Positions 46,917 to 59,289 of a DNA stretch of 64,000 bases are shown here, one piece after another. Positions within the stretch are counted from its first letter, which is position 1. Each line of letters opens with the position of its first letter. The translations under genes and the position numbers were made by a program. The DNA comes from Pohlia nutans. Its lineage: Eukaryota; Streptophyta; Bryopsida; Bryales; Mniaceae. Below the pieces are notes generated by a model, which was not told the DNA's origin, searched no databases, and was given only the letters and a program-made list of their open reading frames with translations. The DNA lies in contig CM040104.1 of NCBI GenBank assembly GCA_022496805.1, positions 6,051,650 to 6,115,649 on the forward strand, written 5' to 3'.

Positions 46917-48033
46917 CCCTTAAGGACATACTAAGTCCTACAGGCTTAGTGTTTTTGGGGGAAATTTTGCTCATAACTTCTACTAAGTTGAACTAGCCGA
47001 AGACCGCAGAATGTACTATGAAATGGGATAGTATCCTTCTCCACTCTTGCATAGCGCCAAGGTGAGTCACAATGGCTTCCAGAGAGTCATGTGAGGCTAG
47101 TGTTGGAATGAGGTTTTTTAAATGCCAAAACAAACATATTTAAGGGATTCATACTTCTTTAAAAATGAACCAAAGTAGATTTAAAAGATTTGAATCATTC
47201 TTAAAATGGAGTTTAACCCCTGAAGGACCAAGTGTTGTCCCAAGCCGTGTTTTTGCAAGGCCGGGCAACTCGGAAAAAATTCTACACTAGTCCAAAAGCT
47301 CTAAAATTTGATATGGAAGCAAGTGCCATGATGTTATTTGGGATGGTAAAAAAAAACTCTCCATGGTTCAAAAATTTCATTCCAACGGGAGTCAAAAAAA
47401 TTCTAGCATGGTTGGGCAAAGTGGAAAAAAATTAACTTCTTTTAGAGATAAAAATGAGAGATTTTGTAATTTCTTGTAATTTCTTTTTCTACTTCAAAAA
47501 GAGACAAGGTTCCTTTTTTTACTGTTTGGATTGAGACATTAAACAAAACCAAGTTCACAATAAAATTAAATGTATTTGGCAATGGTTTGGACCTCCTCCA
47601 CTTGCAGTATTGTTTTCAATATGTTAAATCATTCTCCTACTTCTCAAATTTGGTATACAAATAACTAACATTGTGTAGATTGTGAAAATAAAGAGCAACA
47701 TGTTTTTGTAGTGGAACATTTTCAAACTAGGAAGAAAAATACGCAACTCAAAATTTTGCGCAAGTTTTATTCTTCTCACACATTCTAACTTGAAACGTAT
47801 ATATCTTCTAATTGATATGGTCAAATATTGTAAAACAATTTGTGCACATTCCTTTGGTTTTAAAGGAGGAGTTACTAAGGTTGTATTCTGAAAAAAGTAA
47901 AATAAAAAATAAAATTGAAATTTTGCGTTTGGGATTAGAAATGGCAGCATTATAGTGTTTTTTGAGCAAAATAGTCCTAGTCCTTGAGGGGTTAAAATAT
48001 ATTTTGGGTGTGGAAATCAGGAAAGCCATGTTC
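46917..48033. mobile_element. TTAA-type MITE, family D, split by family H
   Basis: Starts CCCTTAAGGACATACTAAG; the outer parts (46917-47212 and 47996-48033) align with the continuous copy at 48514-48745 (CTTAAAATG...GTATCAGGAAAGCCATGT). The left flank is CTGA, not TTAA, and the right terminus is eroded against the next element. Confidence 0.65.
47217..47991. mobile_element. TTAA-flanked MITE, family H, nested in family D
   Basis: TTAA at 47213-47216 and 47992-47995; ends CCCCTGAAGGACCAAG and AGTCCTTGAGGGG. 775 bp. Removing it with one TTAA restores the family D sequence. Confidence 0.82.
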
Positions 48034-48037
48034 TTTA

Positions 48038-48509
48038 ACCCTTTGACGCGCATGCGTCTAATATATGGACGCGAATAGATTCCAACCGTTCTCATTAATA
48101 CATACAATGACACTTTTCATACATCCAAATTTTCTATAGTATGGATCTTCAAAATAAGATGTTGTGATTTTTTTTAATAAAAAAATTGGATTATGTCAAG
48201 TTTCATTCTTAGTTCAAAAAATAAGATTTTAAAAATGATTTTCTAAAATAAGTAGAGTCAAGTAATGAAAATTATACCATCTCATAGTGCATATTATTCC
48301 AAATTCCTCACAAACTCTTTTGATAAAAAATATTATTTTAAGATTTTGAATTGAATTTCAAAAAAAAATCTTGATAAATCCAACCGTATAGATGTGATCT
48401 ACACATTGACATTTACAACTTTGCTTTGTATATCAACTCCAATTTTGTTATTCATCAAACATTTTATAACACATCTTTGAAATTGATGCATCATTTGGAC
48501 CTCAAAGGG
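48038..48509. mobile_element. TTAA-flanked MITE, family I
   Basis: TTAA at 48034-48037 and 48510-48513; ends CCCTTTGACGCGCATGCGTC and GACCTCAAAGGG. 472 bp. The CCCTTTGACGCG end is strikingly like animal piggyBac-type termini. Confidence 0.82.
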
Positions 48510-48513
48510 TTAA

Positions 48514-48745
48514 CCCTTAAATGACATACTAAGCCCCACCAGTTTTTTCTTTTTTGGGAGAATCTTGCTCATAACTGCTACTCTGTTGAACCAAATGAGG
48601 TTTTTAAAATGTCAAAGCGAACATATTTAAGGCATGTATACTTTTTTAGAATAGAACCAAAGTAAATTAAAAAGAGAATCATGCTTAAAATGTAGTTTTT
48701 AAGAGATTTTGAGTGTGGGTATCAGGAAAGCCATGTCGTTTAGGG
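48514..48745. mobile_element. TTAA-flanked MITE, family D (continuous copy)
   Basis: Shares its left TTAA (48510-48513) with family I and ends GTCGTTTAGGG before TTAA (48746-48749), which is followed by a second GGGTTAA. 232 bp. Confidence 0.7.
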
Positions 48746-49181
48746 TTAAGGGTTAAGAAGAGAAGATACACTAGCTTGAATGGTTTTGAGGCCCAAACTC
48801 CAATTGCATTATCGAGCGTTATAGTCGTTCATCGACCCATGCACATCCATTGGAAAAATGGATGTCATTGATTAGTTAACCATTTATTTGGGGTGTGACA
48901 CTAATAAGTGTAACACAATTTAGAGCCCTCAAAACAACTCAAATTTTTGTTTCTTCTCTTCTTGATTGCACATCATGATTGTACAATCCATGTGCGGTGA
49001 CTTATAAGTGGCTAACTTACTATTTACAAAGTCAAATTGAGTGATTTTGGTGGGGAATTACATGGTGAAGCCTCGATTTTTAAATGACCATCAAAATGCA
49101 ATACAAAGTTGCTCGTGGAGATGCTCTAAGAGCATTTCCATCCATGCACTTGAATTCTACAAGCATTAACATTTCAATCCA

Positions 49182-49314
49182 AGGTGGACATACCCATTAC
49201 CATCCATTTAACAATTATGCCCTTGTGTACAAAAGGTGTTCATTTGCGTTTTAGAATGTATGATGCGAGTACATAAGGGCATAATTGGATATTGAATGGT
49301 AATGGGTATGTCAA
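49182..49314. mobile_element. Small foldback MITE, AGGTNGAC ends
   Basis: AGGTGGACATACCCATTACC on the left mirrors GGTAATGGGTATGTCAACCT on the right; GGGCATAATTG / CAATTATGCCC is also mirrored. A TTAA-type terminus (CCCCTAAAGGACC, 49321 on) follows immediately, with no partner found. Confidence 0.6.
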
Positions 49315-50370
49315 CCTTAACCCCTAAAGGACCAAAAAGCCCAAATTGGGCAGGCCTCATGTATTTGTTTTTGGCATTTTTGAATAGGTGCTATGTGGAA
49401 TTTCTTTCGTTTAAATTTATTTGTATTTTTCATCCACACATTCAATGTTCATCATTGATTCCAATGAGATAAAATATGGTCCGATCTGAACTATCATTTT
49501 TACAATATGATTAATTGAATTTCTTACTTTTAAACCATGAATCCTTTTTATTAGGGGATAAGGTACAAACACCCAATTCTGCTTCTACATCAATTTGTTC
49601 ACTCTAAACCATCCCTCACAGTGCATTTGAAACCATTTCCAAATTTAGCACTCATTGATTGAATTTGGAATATACAAGGTTTGGTTTTAGGATAAGTCTA
49701 TAGGACTGATTTCTGAAAAACTCCCGCTTTGAAAATTCATAGCAATTACATGGTTTATCCACAATTTTTTTTTTCCTTGCAACATCGTGATTTTTCATTT
49801 GCTAATAGTTAAAAAAATATTTTATGATGAAAAGAATTTTGTCAAATGTATTGGTTTGCTTATTTTGACAATTTTAGGTGCGTTCACTTTTCACTCAAAA
49901 TTACTTTGTATCGCACCTCTGGTCCTAATGTAAATGAGTTTGATGACATGTGTACAAAATAGCAATATTCTTTATATGTATTAGAATGTGATATTAGAGA
50001 GTGTGATATAATGAGTCTAGAATGTATCATGATCTGATAGTAGATTCAGTATAAAATTATTCTACAAATAAATGTGAAAAACTTTAGGAAAATTCTTCTT
50101 CTTTTTTGAAAATAGAAGAATACTGTAGAATATTCTCATAAATTGGTATTTGCCTAATTGTGTTTTTTGCAAAAAAATATCTAATTTGGGGATGAGAGTT
50201 GGATTGGATACTTTGGAAACTTAGCAAACGTCTTATTGATCCCAAAATACCTTCTAAAAATTAAACAATTACTTTGAAAGTTAATATTTGATTACAGTAA
50301 CTTTCAAAAATAAAACATATGATTTATTTCTTTCTATTGGAAAATTTAATCAAAGCTTTGAGATAGTTCC

Positions 50371-50407
50371 TTTATTTATTTATTTATTTATTTATTTATA
50401 TATATAT
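50371..50407 (+). repeat. (TTTA)n then (TA)n microsatellite
   Basis: Six or more TTTA units grade into TATATATATA. Confidence 0.9.
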
Positions 50408-50571
50408 AGAGTGACTATTTTCTATGATGCACTAAGAAATCAACATTGTAATAACCTTTTATTGTTCAAAAAATCTTACTTTTATTTATCGACGTTATTT
50501 AATTTACCATTAATTTGGTCATATTATAAATTTAAAATAAAATTTCATCTAAATGAATTCATTTGGTGAGT

Positions 50572-51178
50572 GAAAGCATGGTAAACTGAACCACTTGTGA
50601 TCCCTGTGAAGAAGCAACAACGCAGGGTCCAAAAATCCATTAACTGTTTATTTTTTGTGAATTTGCTTTTGTGGATAAAATAAAAGATACAATGTTTAAC
50701 AAAGTCTAACCAAAAAAATTGAAAAAAACATGTTTAATAAGTATTTATGTGTGTTATAGTAAGGTTAAAATTGAAAAAGTAGTTCTGACCAAATTGAAAA
50801 GTAGATATAAAACATGTTGAAATTGCATTAAATATTTATTTTTCCAAGAATTTTTCTCTATGGAGCCCTCCAATGCACAATTAACTTATAGAATATATAA
50901 TTTATATTCATATTGAACATCATTCAATTCATCAAATTTGCTCCCGAAATTTGTTTTAGAATTTAGACATCTAATTTCAAACTTTACTTTTAGTAACCTT
51001 TTTTTAATATTTTAATTTGAAACTTTGGATTGAAGTACCTAATAGAACTATGGAGGGCTTTACCAAATTAGAACTTAAATATATGAATTTTTACTTGTAA
51101 TTTATGGCCTTTGACCAAGAAAATTGTAATTTCAACAGTAAAGATGACATTAATGGTTCAGTTTACCGTGCTTTCACC
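50572..51178 (-). mobile_element. TIR element, GTGAAAGYAYGGTAAAYTGA family, copy 2
   Basis: Begins GTGAAAGCATGGTAAACTGA and ends with the complement of GGGTGAAAGCACGGTAAACT. The interior is the reverse complement of 5501-5990. Confidence 0.65.
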
Positions 51179-51239
51179 CTGGTTTTAATAATCTACATAT
51201 ACATTGGGAGAAGGTTTTTTTTGGTGTATCAATGTGATC

Positions 51240-51535
51240 ACCAAGAGTCCAAGACAGTTCCAGATGTATTTCATGTTCACTTTTAATTGTTTACTTTTAT
51301 ATAAAAGGCATTATATTTTCATAAGAAAAATGTATCTTAATAGTAATGTAATATATAAAAGTAGAACACCAAGATTGTTCCACATGAAATTCATGTTTAC
51401 TTTTAGTCTTTTACTTTAATATAAAAGACATTCTATTTTTATAACTAAAATGGTTTTTTAAGAGTAAAGTAATTGTGTAATACGTAAAAGTAAAATACCA
51501 AGACCGTTCCACAAAGAATTCATGTTTATTTTTAT
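51240..51535 (+). repeat. Three-copy degenerate tandem repeat, about 130-bp unit
   Basis: CCAAGA..GTTCCACA...TTCATGTT recurs at about 51245, 51368 and 51499, separated by TTTACTTTWATATAAAAG words. Confidence 0.55.
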
Positions 51536-51640
51536 TATTGATAATTTCTATTCTTAGAAAGTCTACTTAAAGTTAGAGACAACTTTTAAAGCAATGTTTT
51601 TCAACGGTCACATGTTCAAAGATTTGACAACAGGTTTTTC

Positions 51641-51642
<2 letters not shown>

Positions 51643-51706
<64 letters not shown>
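51643..51706. repeat. (AT)n then (AC)n microsatellite
   Basis: About 25 AT units followed by ACACACACAC. Confidence 0.95.
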
Positions 51707-52222
51707 TATAAATTCAAGAAACTATATGCACTTTGAACAATCGGCATATGCTCAATTTAGTTTTAAACATAAATAAATATAAGGTATTCTACGTAAAATC
51801 TTTAAAAACTATATATCAATGCAAACGCATGCATGTGGCCGACATGTAGGGCTGACTAGTGTCTTCTTCTTTGAGCGAAGATAGTTTGAGCCTTTTCATG
51901 TATTGGTATTGTGTCGCTCACGAGTTTGAAATATTGAGGTGTAGACAAAAACATGATCCTCGGAATGTGGTTGGCAAAATTTAACATGACGGATGTGGTG
52001 AAAGGGAAGTGTTCCAGTCGGGACGAGATTCAACAACAAAGAATTTGGTGAAACAAAGGGAGAACAAACTCTATGTAAGAGCTTCAAAAGTGAGGAGGTT
52101 GTTGCAGCACTATTTTTATTTTTTTGAATTATCTATGAGTTTGTTGTCAGTAATCTGTAGGAGTAGGTGAAAGTTTTTTTTGCTAGAAAGACATACGTGC
52201 AAAGGAGGTGGCGATGGCGCAA

Positions 52223-53315
52223 TCAAAGGCAATAGCGGGTGTGTATTTTGCATCTGCAGTTGTTGAACAAAACTGAAATTTCGCAAGAGCGTGTGAGTGA
52301 TCAATGTTGTGAAGGACAACTCGCGACAAGTATCAGATGAACTTGATAAAAATTACAGAAGGAAGAAAAGAACTAGAGCTACAAAGAAGCAACGCTTAAA
52401 TAAGAAAAGAAGTGTTGCATGAGTGACCCGAAGTTCACATGCAGAATTGTAGAAATTTTCTGACCTCATTAAATGTTGCCCAAAAAACTTGTCAATGAGT
52501 TTAGTTGAAGCACTGTTAATTACCATACTTTCTTTTTTATGTGCCACATCACCTAACACAACTTCAAGCCAAAGAGTAAAAACCAACACTAGCTAAAGAA
52601 TGTTATGTATGGCGTGGGGTGCAATCAAAGACAATAGTGTGTGTATTTTGCATGTGTAGTTGTGACATGTGCTGCTATAGCTGTGGTGGTCACGAGGTGC
52701 GTGAACAAATTTGATTATTAAAATAAATAAATGAATTAAATTTCATATTGTTCAAAATCACCAAAAGAATTAATATTGTAAAGCTAAAAACTTGCAATCA
52801 TACATTATGATTTAAAATTGTGATAAAACATTAAAATCTAATGTTGCAACTGAATGTTTACTTGTTTAAACAAAATATATACAACTATGTCTCTAATTAT
52901 ATTTATAATTATAATTTATTATTGAGTATAATTTATAGAATTGAATTATATTAAAATTATAATTTCCATGCCAATAAAAATAAAAATTATACTAGTGTAG
53001 CCCTGTGCCGTTGGCCTGATGTTTCCTATGATTTAGTTATGTTTTTTTTTTAAGAATAATTTATAGAGAATTTAAATTCAATTCATGGTGACAAAATTTG
53101 ATTCAAATCCATAACTTTCACACCATAGGTCCAAATGCCAGAAATGAACTTTGGTGCATCCTTTCTTGTTGAGAGCTTTTCAACAATATCAAGAATGCAG
53201 CCGACAAGCGCACGGTCTAAACAATATCAACGTAACGTATAAACAAACTACGTTGTTTAATGTTCAAAATAAATATCATACACAAAAAAATAAAAAATAA
53301 AAAATAAAAAATAAA

Positions 53316-53402
<87 letters not shown>

Positions 53403-53492
53403 TTTAAAATATCAGTGTATTTTTAAAAATGATTTGGTAGTCATCTATATGTATATCACAAGACTAAAACTTGTCAAATCATAAGATTGATA

Positions 53493-53590
<98 letters not shown>

Positions 53591-53812
53591 AATGATTTAT
53601 TTTATAATCTGTAGTACCTAAAAAATAAGTCATAACCATTACACTCAGCATTTTTTATATCCTTAGTTCCCTTTGCTTCTCACCTCTTGATTGCAATGTT
53701 TTGGTGTTTCTTAAGAGCAAACTATGCTTGCACATTAAATTAAATTCCACTAGTATTTGTTGTATATATAAGTTTGAAGAAGTAGTATACATAAATGATG
53801 AATAATTTAAAC
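52223..53812 (+). repeat. Long direct repeat, copy 1
   Basis: From AAAGGCAATAGCG to GATGAATAAT this segment matches 55427-56813 in order and orientation, with roughly 10-15 percent differences by eye. It contains (AT)n arrays at 53319-53399 and 53498-53584 that are almost absent from copy 2. No TG...CA ends, primer-binding site or coding region were seen. Confidence 0.75.
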
Positions 53813-54299
53813 AAAATCTATGAAAATTTGGATGGATAAAAGATATTATATAATAAATAAAATTATTGATGCACACTTTTGTTTCTTTTGTGACCTTATA
53901 AGGTTGGTGAATTTTACGTGTATTTTTTGCTTATAGAATATAAAAGAAATACAACTTTGAATTAAATATTCTATGAGTAGATCTTGATACCATCCGTTCA
54001 TTTATTCAAAAGATGAATAAAATACAAAGAAAAAAGACGCTATTCACCTCTACTTGAATTTTGTTCTGCTTGCAAATATACACAAAATTAGGATCCGAAT
54101 ATGCGCTTCTAAAAACAATGTTCATTTCATTTCAGGGCAGTCACTTCAATAGAAATGTTCTTTGTCACGGGTACAAGGAAGAAAACAAATACGGTTGTAT
54201 AATCTCTCATGCCGCAAAAAAAAAACGATCCAAATTTTAAGTAACAAAGTAGAGCAAAAAACATTTGTGTAATAATAATGGTTAGCAACTAATTGACAG

Positions 54300-55340
54300 A
54301 AGTTACAATTGCTAATCCGGACAATCAAACTTACATAAACAAAATTTCGTCAACTTGGTCATTTACCCTCAGTGTCTTAACGACCCCTCTCTTGCAAAGG
54401 AGCCTCCCGTCTCTGCTCCAATGGGCGTTTGGGTCGTGGATGCCCAGCCGTGCGGTAAAAATGTACAATCTCGGTATGGGCATGTTGCCCTTTTGTTGCA
54501 TTTCGACCATGCCACACATCTCGGCATTCTCTTTTTAGGGACTCGTGCACCCTAGCAGCCGCAACATTTTGTACCTTAGTTGGGGACTCAGAGGATGCCT
54601 CACCCACCATTACAGCCGTTAACTCCGAAACCACAAAGTATTTTTTTGGAGTTACTTGGTTACCTAAGTTTTTCCTATGCCATCAGGGTAAAACATTTGC
54701 AGGACGTGGAGAAGATTTCACCTACTATTCTTGGACTTTGTCGTTTCGAGCATCCAATATATTAGGGAGAGGGCGTCCACAACTATGTATGACCTACATA
54801 AATCGAATATTGAAGCGCCTTCACAATATGTACTGGGAGCACAAGGGATACAATGAGGACAGTAATGTAGTAGATGGGGGTGGCGGATCGAGGGATGTTG
54901 GTGATAGTGCAGGACACTCATGATCAGTTGGGCTTGGCCTTCGGCGAGGTGGCATTCATAGGCGTGGACGCAGCCGAGGTCAAGGGAGTCTGGCAGGCAC
55001 GGAGAGAGTCCTGGACGTTGGGGGAATCGTAGAGGTAGTTGGTCTAAGATTGCAGGTGAAGGGGTGGGGCCAAATGATCTATATGATCCTTCATTTGACC
55101 CTATTCATCCAGTGACCAGCCTACCACACTCTCGGATGATGTTGTCTGCTATGGAGGACTATAAGCGCTATATTCAGACTAAATTTGTAGAAGGATCTCT
55201 AGAGTTAGATTGTATGTTGTCTCTTAGTCCTTGTACATTAGTATCATTGACTGAGGCTGGACTAAAGGCCTATGCAGAGATAGATTCATCAACATTTCCT
55301 TACAATTTGTTGTCTCCGACAACTTTGCCGCTTACATGAT
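54300..55340 (+). pseudogene. GC-richer coding-like patch between the long direct repeats
   Basis: Several short frames look protein-like: MTYINRILKRLHNMYWEHKG at about 54789, an RGRSRGQGS basic/Gly stretch at about 54965 in another frame, and EDYKRYIQTKFVEGSLELD at about 55150. No frame continues through, and no catalytic motif was found. It may be a decayed transposable-element or gene remnant; the family is not recognised. Confidence 0.3.
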
Positions 55341-55426
55341 ATTTAGGAACTTAAGAAGAACTTACATTGTATCTTGTGTTTTGTTTCCTGTCACTGCAAA
55401 ACTCTTGACATGGGTGATGCCACTAC

Positions 55427-56813
55427 CAAAGGCAATAGCGAGTGTAAATATTGCATGTGTAGTTGTTGAAGAAAATTGAAATTGCCCAAGAGCGTGGGAG
55501 TGGTTAATGTTGTGAAGAACGACTTGCAACAAATATCAGATGAACTCGATAAGAATTACAAAAAGAAAAAAAGAGCTAGAGCTATAAAGAAGCAATGTCC
55601 AAACGAGAAAATAAGTGTTACATGAGTGAGTCAAAGTTCACATGGAACTGTAGAAATTTTCTGACTTCATTAAATGTTGCCCGAAAAGCTTGTCAATGGG
55701 TTTAGTTGAATCACTGCCAGTTACCATACTTTTCCTTTCATGCACCACATCATCTAATACACCTTCCAGCCAAAGAGTAAGAGCCAACACTAACTTAAGA
55801 ATGTTATATGCGACGTGGGTGCAATCAAAGGAAATATTGTGTGTGTATATTGAATGTGTAACTATGACATGCCTTGTTGTAGCTGAGGTGGTCACGAGAT
55901 GCATGAACAAAATTGATTATTAAAATTAATTAATTAATTAAATTTCATATTGTTCAAAATCACTGAAAGAATTAATATTGTAATGCCAAAAAACTTGCAA
56001 TCATACATTACGATTTAAAATTATGATAAAATTTTAAAATCTAATGTTGCAAATTAATGTTTATTTTTTTAAACAAAAATATATACAATCATATCTCTAT
56101 TGTGATTGATTGCAATTTATAGAATTGAATTGTATTAAAATTATAATCTCCAATCGAAATTAAATTATACAAGTGTTCCCCATGATTTAGGTATGTTTTC
56201 TTAAAGAATTATTTATTGGGAACCTTTAATTCAATTCATGGTGACAAAATTTGATTCAAATCCATAACTTTCACACCATAGGTCCAAAAGCTAGAAATGA
56301 ACTTTAGTGCACCCTTTCTTGTTGAGAGCTTATCAACAATACCAAGAACGCAACGGGTGAGCCACGGTCAGGCCGTTAGGGAAATCTTAATGTAACGTAT
56401 AAAAAAACTACATAGTTTAATGTTCAAAATATTAATGTTCAAAATAAATATCATACAAAAAAATATATAAATTATACATTTTAAAAAATGAGTATGTTTT
56501 TTAAAATTATCTGGTAGTCATCTATATGTATATCACAAGACTAAAACTTGTCAAATCACAAGATAGATATTCTAAAATATATTTATTCTTGTTTTTAAAT
56601 GACTTATTTTATAATCTCTAGTACCTAAAAAAAAATTCATAACTATTATACTCAACGTCTTTTATATCCTTAGTTCCCTTTGCTTCCCACCTCTTGATTG
56701 CAATGTTTTGGTGCTTCTTGGAAGCAAACTATGCTTGCACATTAAATTAAATTCCACTAGTATTTGTTGTATATATAAGTTTGAAGTAGTATATATAAAT
56801 GATGAATAATGTA
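55427..56813 (+). repeat. Long direct repeat, copy 2
   Basis: Counterpart of 52223-53812, about 3.2 kb downstream. At the places where copy 1 has long (AT)n arrays, this copy has only short AT-rich sequence (about 56462 and 56575). Confidence 0.75.
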
Positions 56814-56894
56814 CCTAACAAATGATTGTTTGAGCTCCGCCTTCTAAAAATAATATTCGGTGACCAATTTGGTCAACTAGCTTTACCACGTTAA

Positions 56895-57170
56895 CCCTTA
56901 CACGTCAAAAAAGTCCCACATGCTTGTTTTGAGAGAATAATGAAGAAAATCAGGTTGATGGAGTGGCAAAAAAACTTCGCCATGATGCTTTTGTTGAATT
57001 CCACCAGCTTAAAAGCAGCTTGTCAATGGAATAACATGGCTCATGTCTTTTCAAGTGCCATTCAATAGCAGATTTTCTCAACCAAAATTGAAATGGATTG
57101 ACTGTGATTTGAAAAGGTGATGAAAAAATGAGGCTAAATTTAGGAAAATACGCATGTTTTAGTAAATTTT
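56895..57170 (+). mobile_element. Decayed TTAA-type element, family L
   Basis: TTAA (56891-56894) then CCCTTACACGTCAAAA; GAGAATAATGAAG and AGATTTTCTCAACCAAA match the intronic element at 27067. No right end was identified. Confidence 0.45.
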
Positions 57171-57447
57171 ACATTTCAAGGAAATTGGAAAGAACATTGG
57201 CGATAGGAGGAGGGAGGGGGTCAGGCAGCTTGACTGCATGGAGGTCGGGGTAGCACAGACAAGATGAGAGCTAACACAATGTTAAAAGAAAAAAAATAAA
57301 AAATAAACAAATACTCTAGGGCGCATAGCATGGCAAAAATTTAAAAGAACATGAATACTCGGCATGCACAAGGCATACAACGCATGGCAAACAATTTTTT
57401 TTTTAAAAAAAAAAAAAAAAACTAAATACTTGGCATGCGCACAGCAT

Positions 57448-57705
57448 TCAGGCACTGCATGCCTCAAACTCCCATGCTACTGAATCTTTAATGACCAAGT
57501 TAAGAATAAGAGTCCACTGCGAAAGGTCCAGAGTGGTGAGCAAAAGTGGCGCGTGTTCACCTTCGTCATCGACGTTAAGAAGCGCCGCTTTGTCCTGTTC
57601 CAAGATGAACTGGTGTAACTCCGGAGCCAAAGAAGTAAGTGTCGCTTGGACTGCTAAAGCAGACGCTGGCAGAGGATCTGCGTAACCCAAAGCCAGCAGG
57701 TCCGG
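57448..57705 (-). pseudogene. Possible terminal exon or gene fragment (unknown protein)
   Basis: On the minus strand an acceptor-like CCAATAG precedes an open frame of about 85 codons to a TGA. It contains PDLLALGYADPLPASAL, APELHQFILEQDKAALL and DLSQWTLILNLVIKDS. Composition is GC-richer and more protein-like than the shadow frames. No upstream exon could be joined and the family is not recognised. Confidence 0.3.
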
Positions 57706-57709
57706 GGTC

Positions 57710-59110
57710 TATTGGCCATGAGCTGTGATTTCCATCGCAGTTTGTATCAACGAGATACCAAGGCACTTGAAGAATCAGAATATGTTGGAAACTCACCATT
57801 TCCAAGCGGATGGAAGGGAGAGGGGTACATATTTTTACAAAACACCCCAGTCAAGGGCACATTCTGTCAATTCAAGACTTAATCATCTCGTAAGCTACGA
57901 CAAAAAAATTAAAAGTATCAGACAAAGCAAGGTAAGACCATCCAAGAAGGAAAAAGTCATGCTATGATAAAAAAAACATTGTAGTGTTCTTTATTCTTTT
58001 TACAGCAAGATCGGGAGGGTGGGAGGGAGTATTATCGTCTTTGTTGAAACAAATGATCAGGAACCGTAAAGATGATTCGTCAAGTAAATCAGGAACCATG
58101 CATAAGAATCAAGAAATTATTGTAAAGTGGGCAGTCCGTAAAGGCTTCACTGGTGTGAGAAGCTATTTAACAATAAAGCTAATATCCATGTAAGAATTCA
58201 AGAGAGAATGATAAAGATTCTTTCCAAAAAGCAAGACACTGTGAGAGTGAATGCAGATAGTATAATTGCAACTTCGTTTTCTACAAGACAAGGGAAGTTA
58301 AAACAAACAAAATGCAAATCACTGAGAAGCAGACGGTGATGAAATATGCGCCAATTGTGAGAAGTCATGCCTCACCTATGCCCATGCAACACCCACAAAC
58401 AAAAAGTTGGTTAGTGAGCGTACAACAAGTGTCTACAGCATGACTACACCTTGTTATCAGCGCCAAAAATTAGTACATATACATCATGCAAGCAAAACGT
58501 GATTATAAGGTGGAATCCGCAATGGGATCACATTATTGCAAACACTTCCAACTCTCTGTGCTCATAAAAAAATGTAACCTGTTGCGTCATGTAGAGAACC
58601 AGTGAGAGCTCAGGAGAGCAAAAATGTAATCAAGTGGCACCAGTATTGCAGGGAATGCATGGACGCGCAAAACAATGGAGCAGCGTCAGTGCGTCAGGTG
58701 TGCAGGAAATGACAGAAGCCTTGGATCGCTGAAATTAAGGCAAGACTGTCAAGTAAGCAAAGCAAGACTGTCAAGCAATAGCAGTCAAGGCCCAACTACC
58801 GAGTTGATTCAGATGATTGCACAACGGGCCATGCACACGAGCATCTCAGTGATTATCTGGCCTATGCTCGGCATCTCAATGATTTGCATTTTGTTACATG
58901 GTTTTCATCATGTGAGAAAGCATGCCTCATCTGTTGCCTCACATGTTGCCTTATGGTTTGTATTTAATATCTGGCCTATACCCGGCATGCGAGCACCTTG
59001 GCCAATTACAACCATGTACATACCCGGTTATCACAAGAGCATCACAACCCAAAAGAGGACTGGTATTGCAAGGAATGACGCTATTTTCAGTTTGATTTAG
59101 TTTTCCACTA
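57710..59110. other. GC-richer unassigned stretch with many GCATG words
   Basis: A 141-codon frame (58675-59100, + strand) has internal direct repeats at the DNA level (TATCTGGCCTATRC, GCATCTCARTGAT) and no domain, so I do not call it a gene. The CAAGACTGTCAAG pair at 58742-58776 is a short tandem duplication. Nothing else is identifiable. Confidence 0.3.
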
Positions 59111-59289
59111 AATACAGCTGAGTAGTAGGCACATATTAATACTTGTAAAACATACGTAAAATAGTTTCAATTTTGAGCAGGTAACCTATGTTACTAGTTT
59201 TGGAAAAAATAGTACAAGGGCTAGGAAGAGGGAGAGGGAGAGGGGGGGACAGGGAGAATGACATAGGGTGCACGGTTGCGCAGCCCACT

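Larger units (their letters stand above)
46828..49133. mobile_element. GAGCATCTCC-family MITE shattered by a nest of TTAA elements
   Basis: The left part (46828-46914, GTTCCCCACCGACGTCATTC...GATTGTGCAATTA) resumes at about 48757 (GAAGAGAAGATACACTAGC), as in the intact copy at 42163. From 48895 to 49133 the same sequence runs in inverse orientation and ends GTGGAGATGCTC, so the copy is also rearranged. Confidence 0.6.

Noticed and set aside
52223..56813. LTR retrotransposon with 1.4-1.6-kb LTRs
   Set aside because: The direct repeats lack TG...CA ends, a primer-binding site, a polypurine tract and gag-pol frames between them, so the LTR reading is not supported.
58675..59100. 141-codon open frame
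   Set aside because: Internal DNA duplications and the lack of any domain or promoter context make a real protein unlikely.
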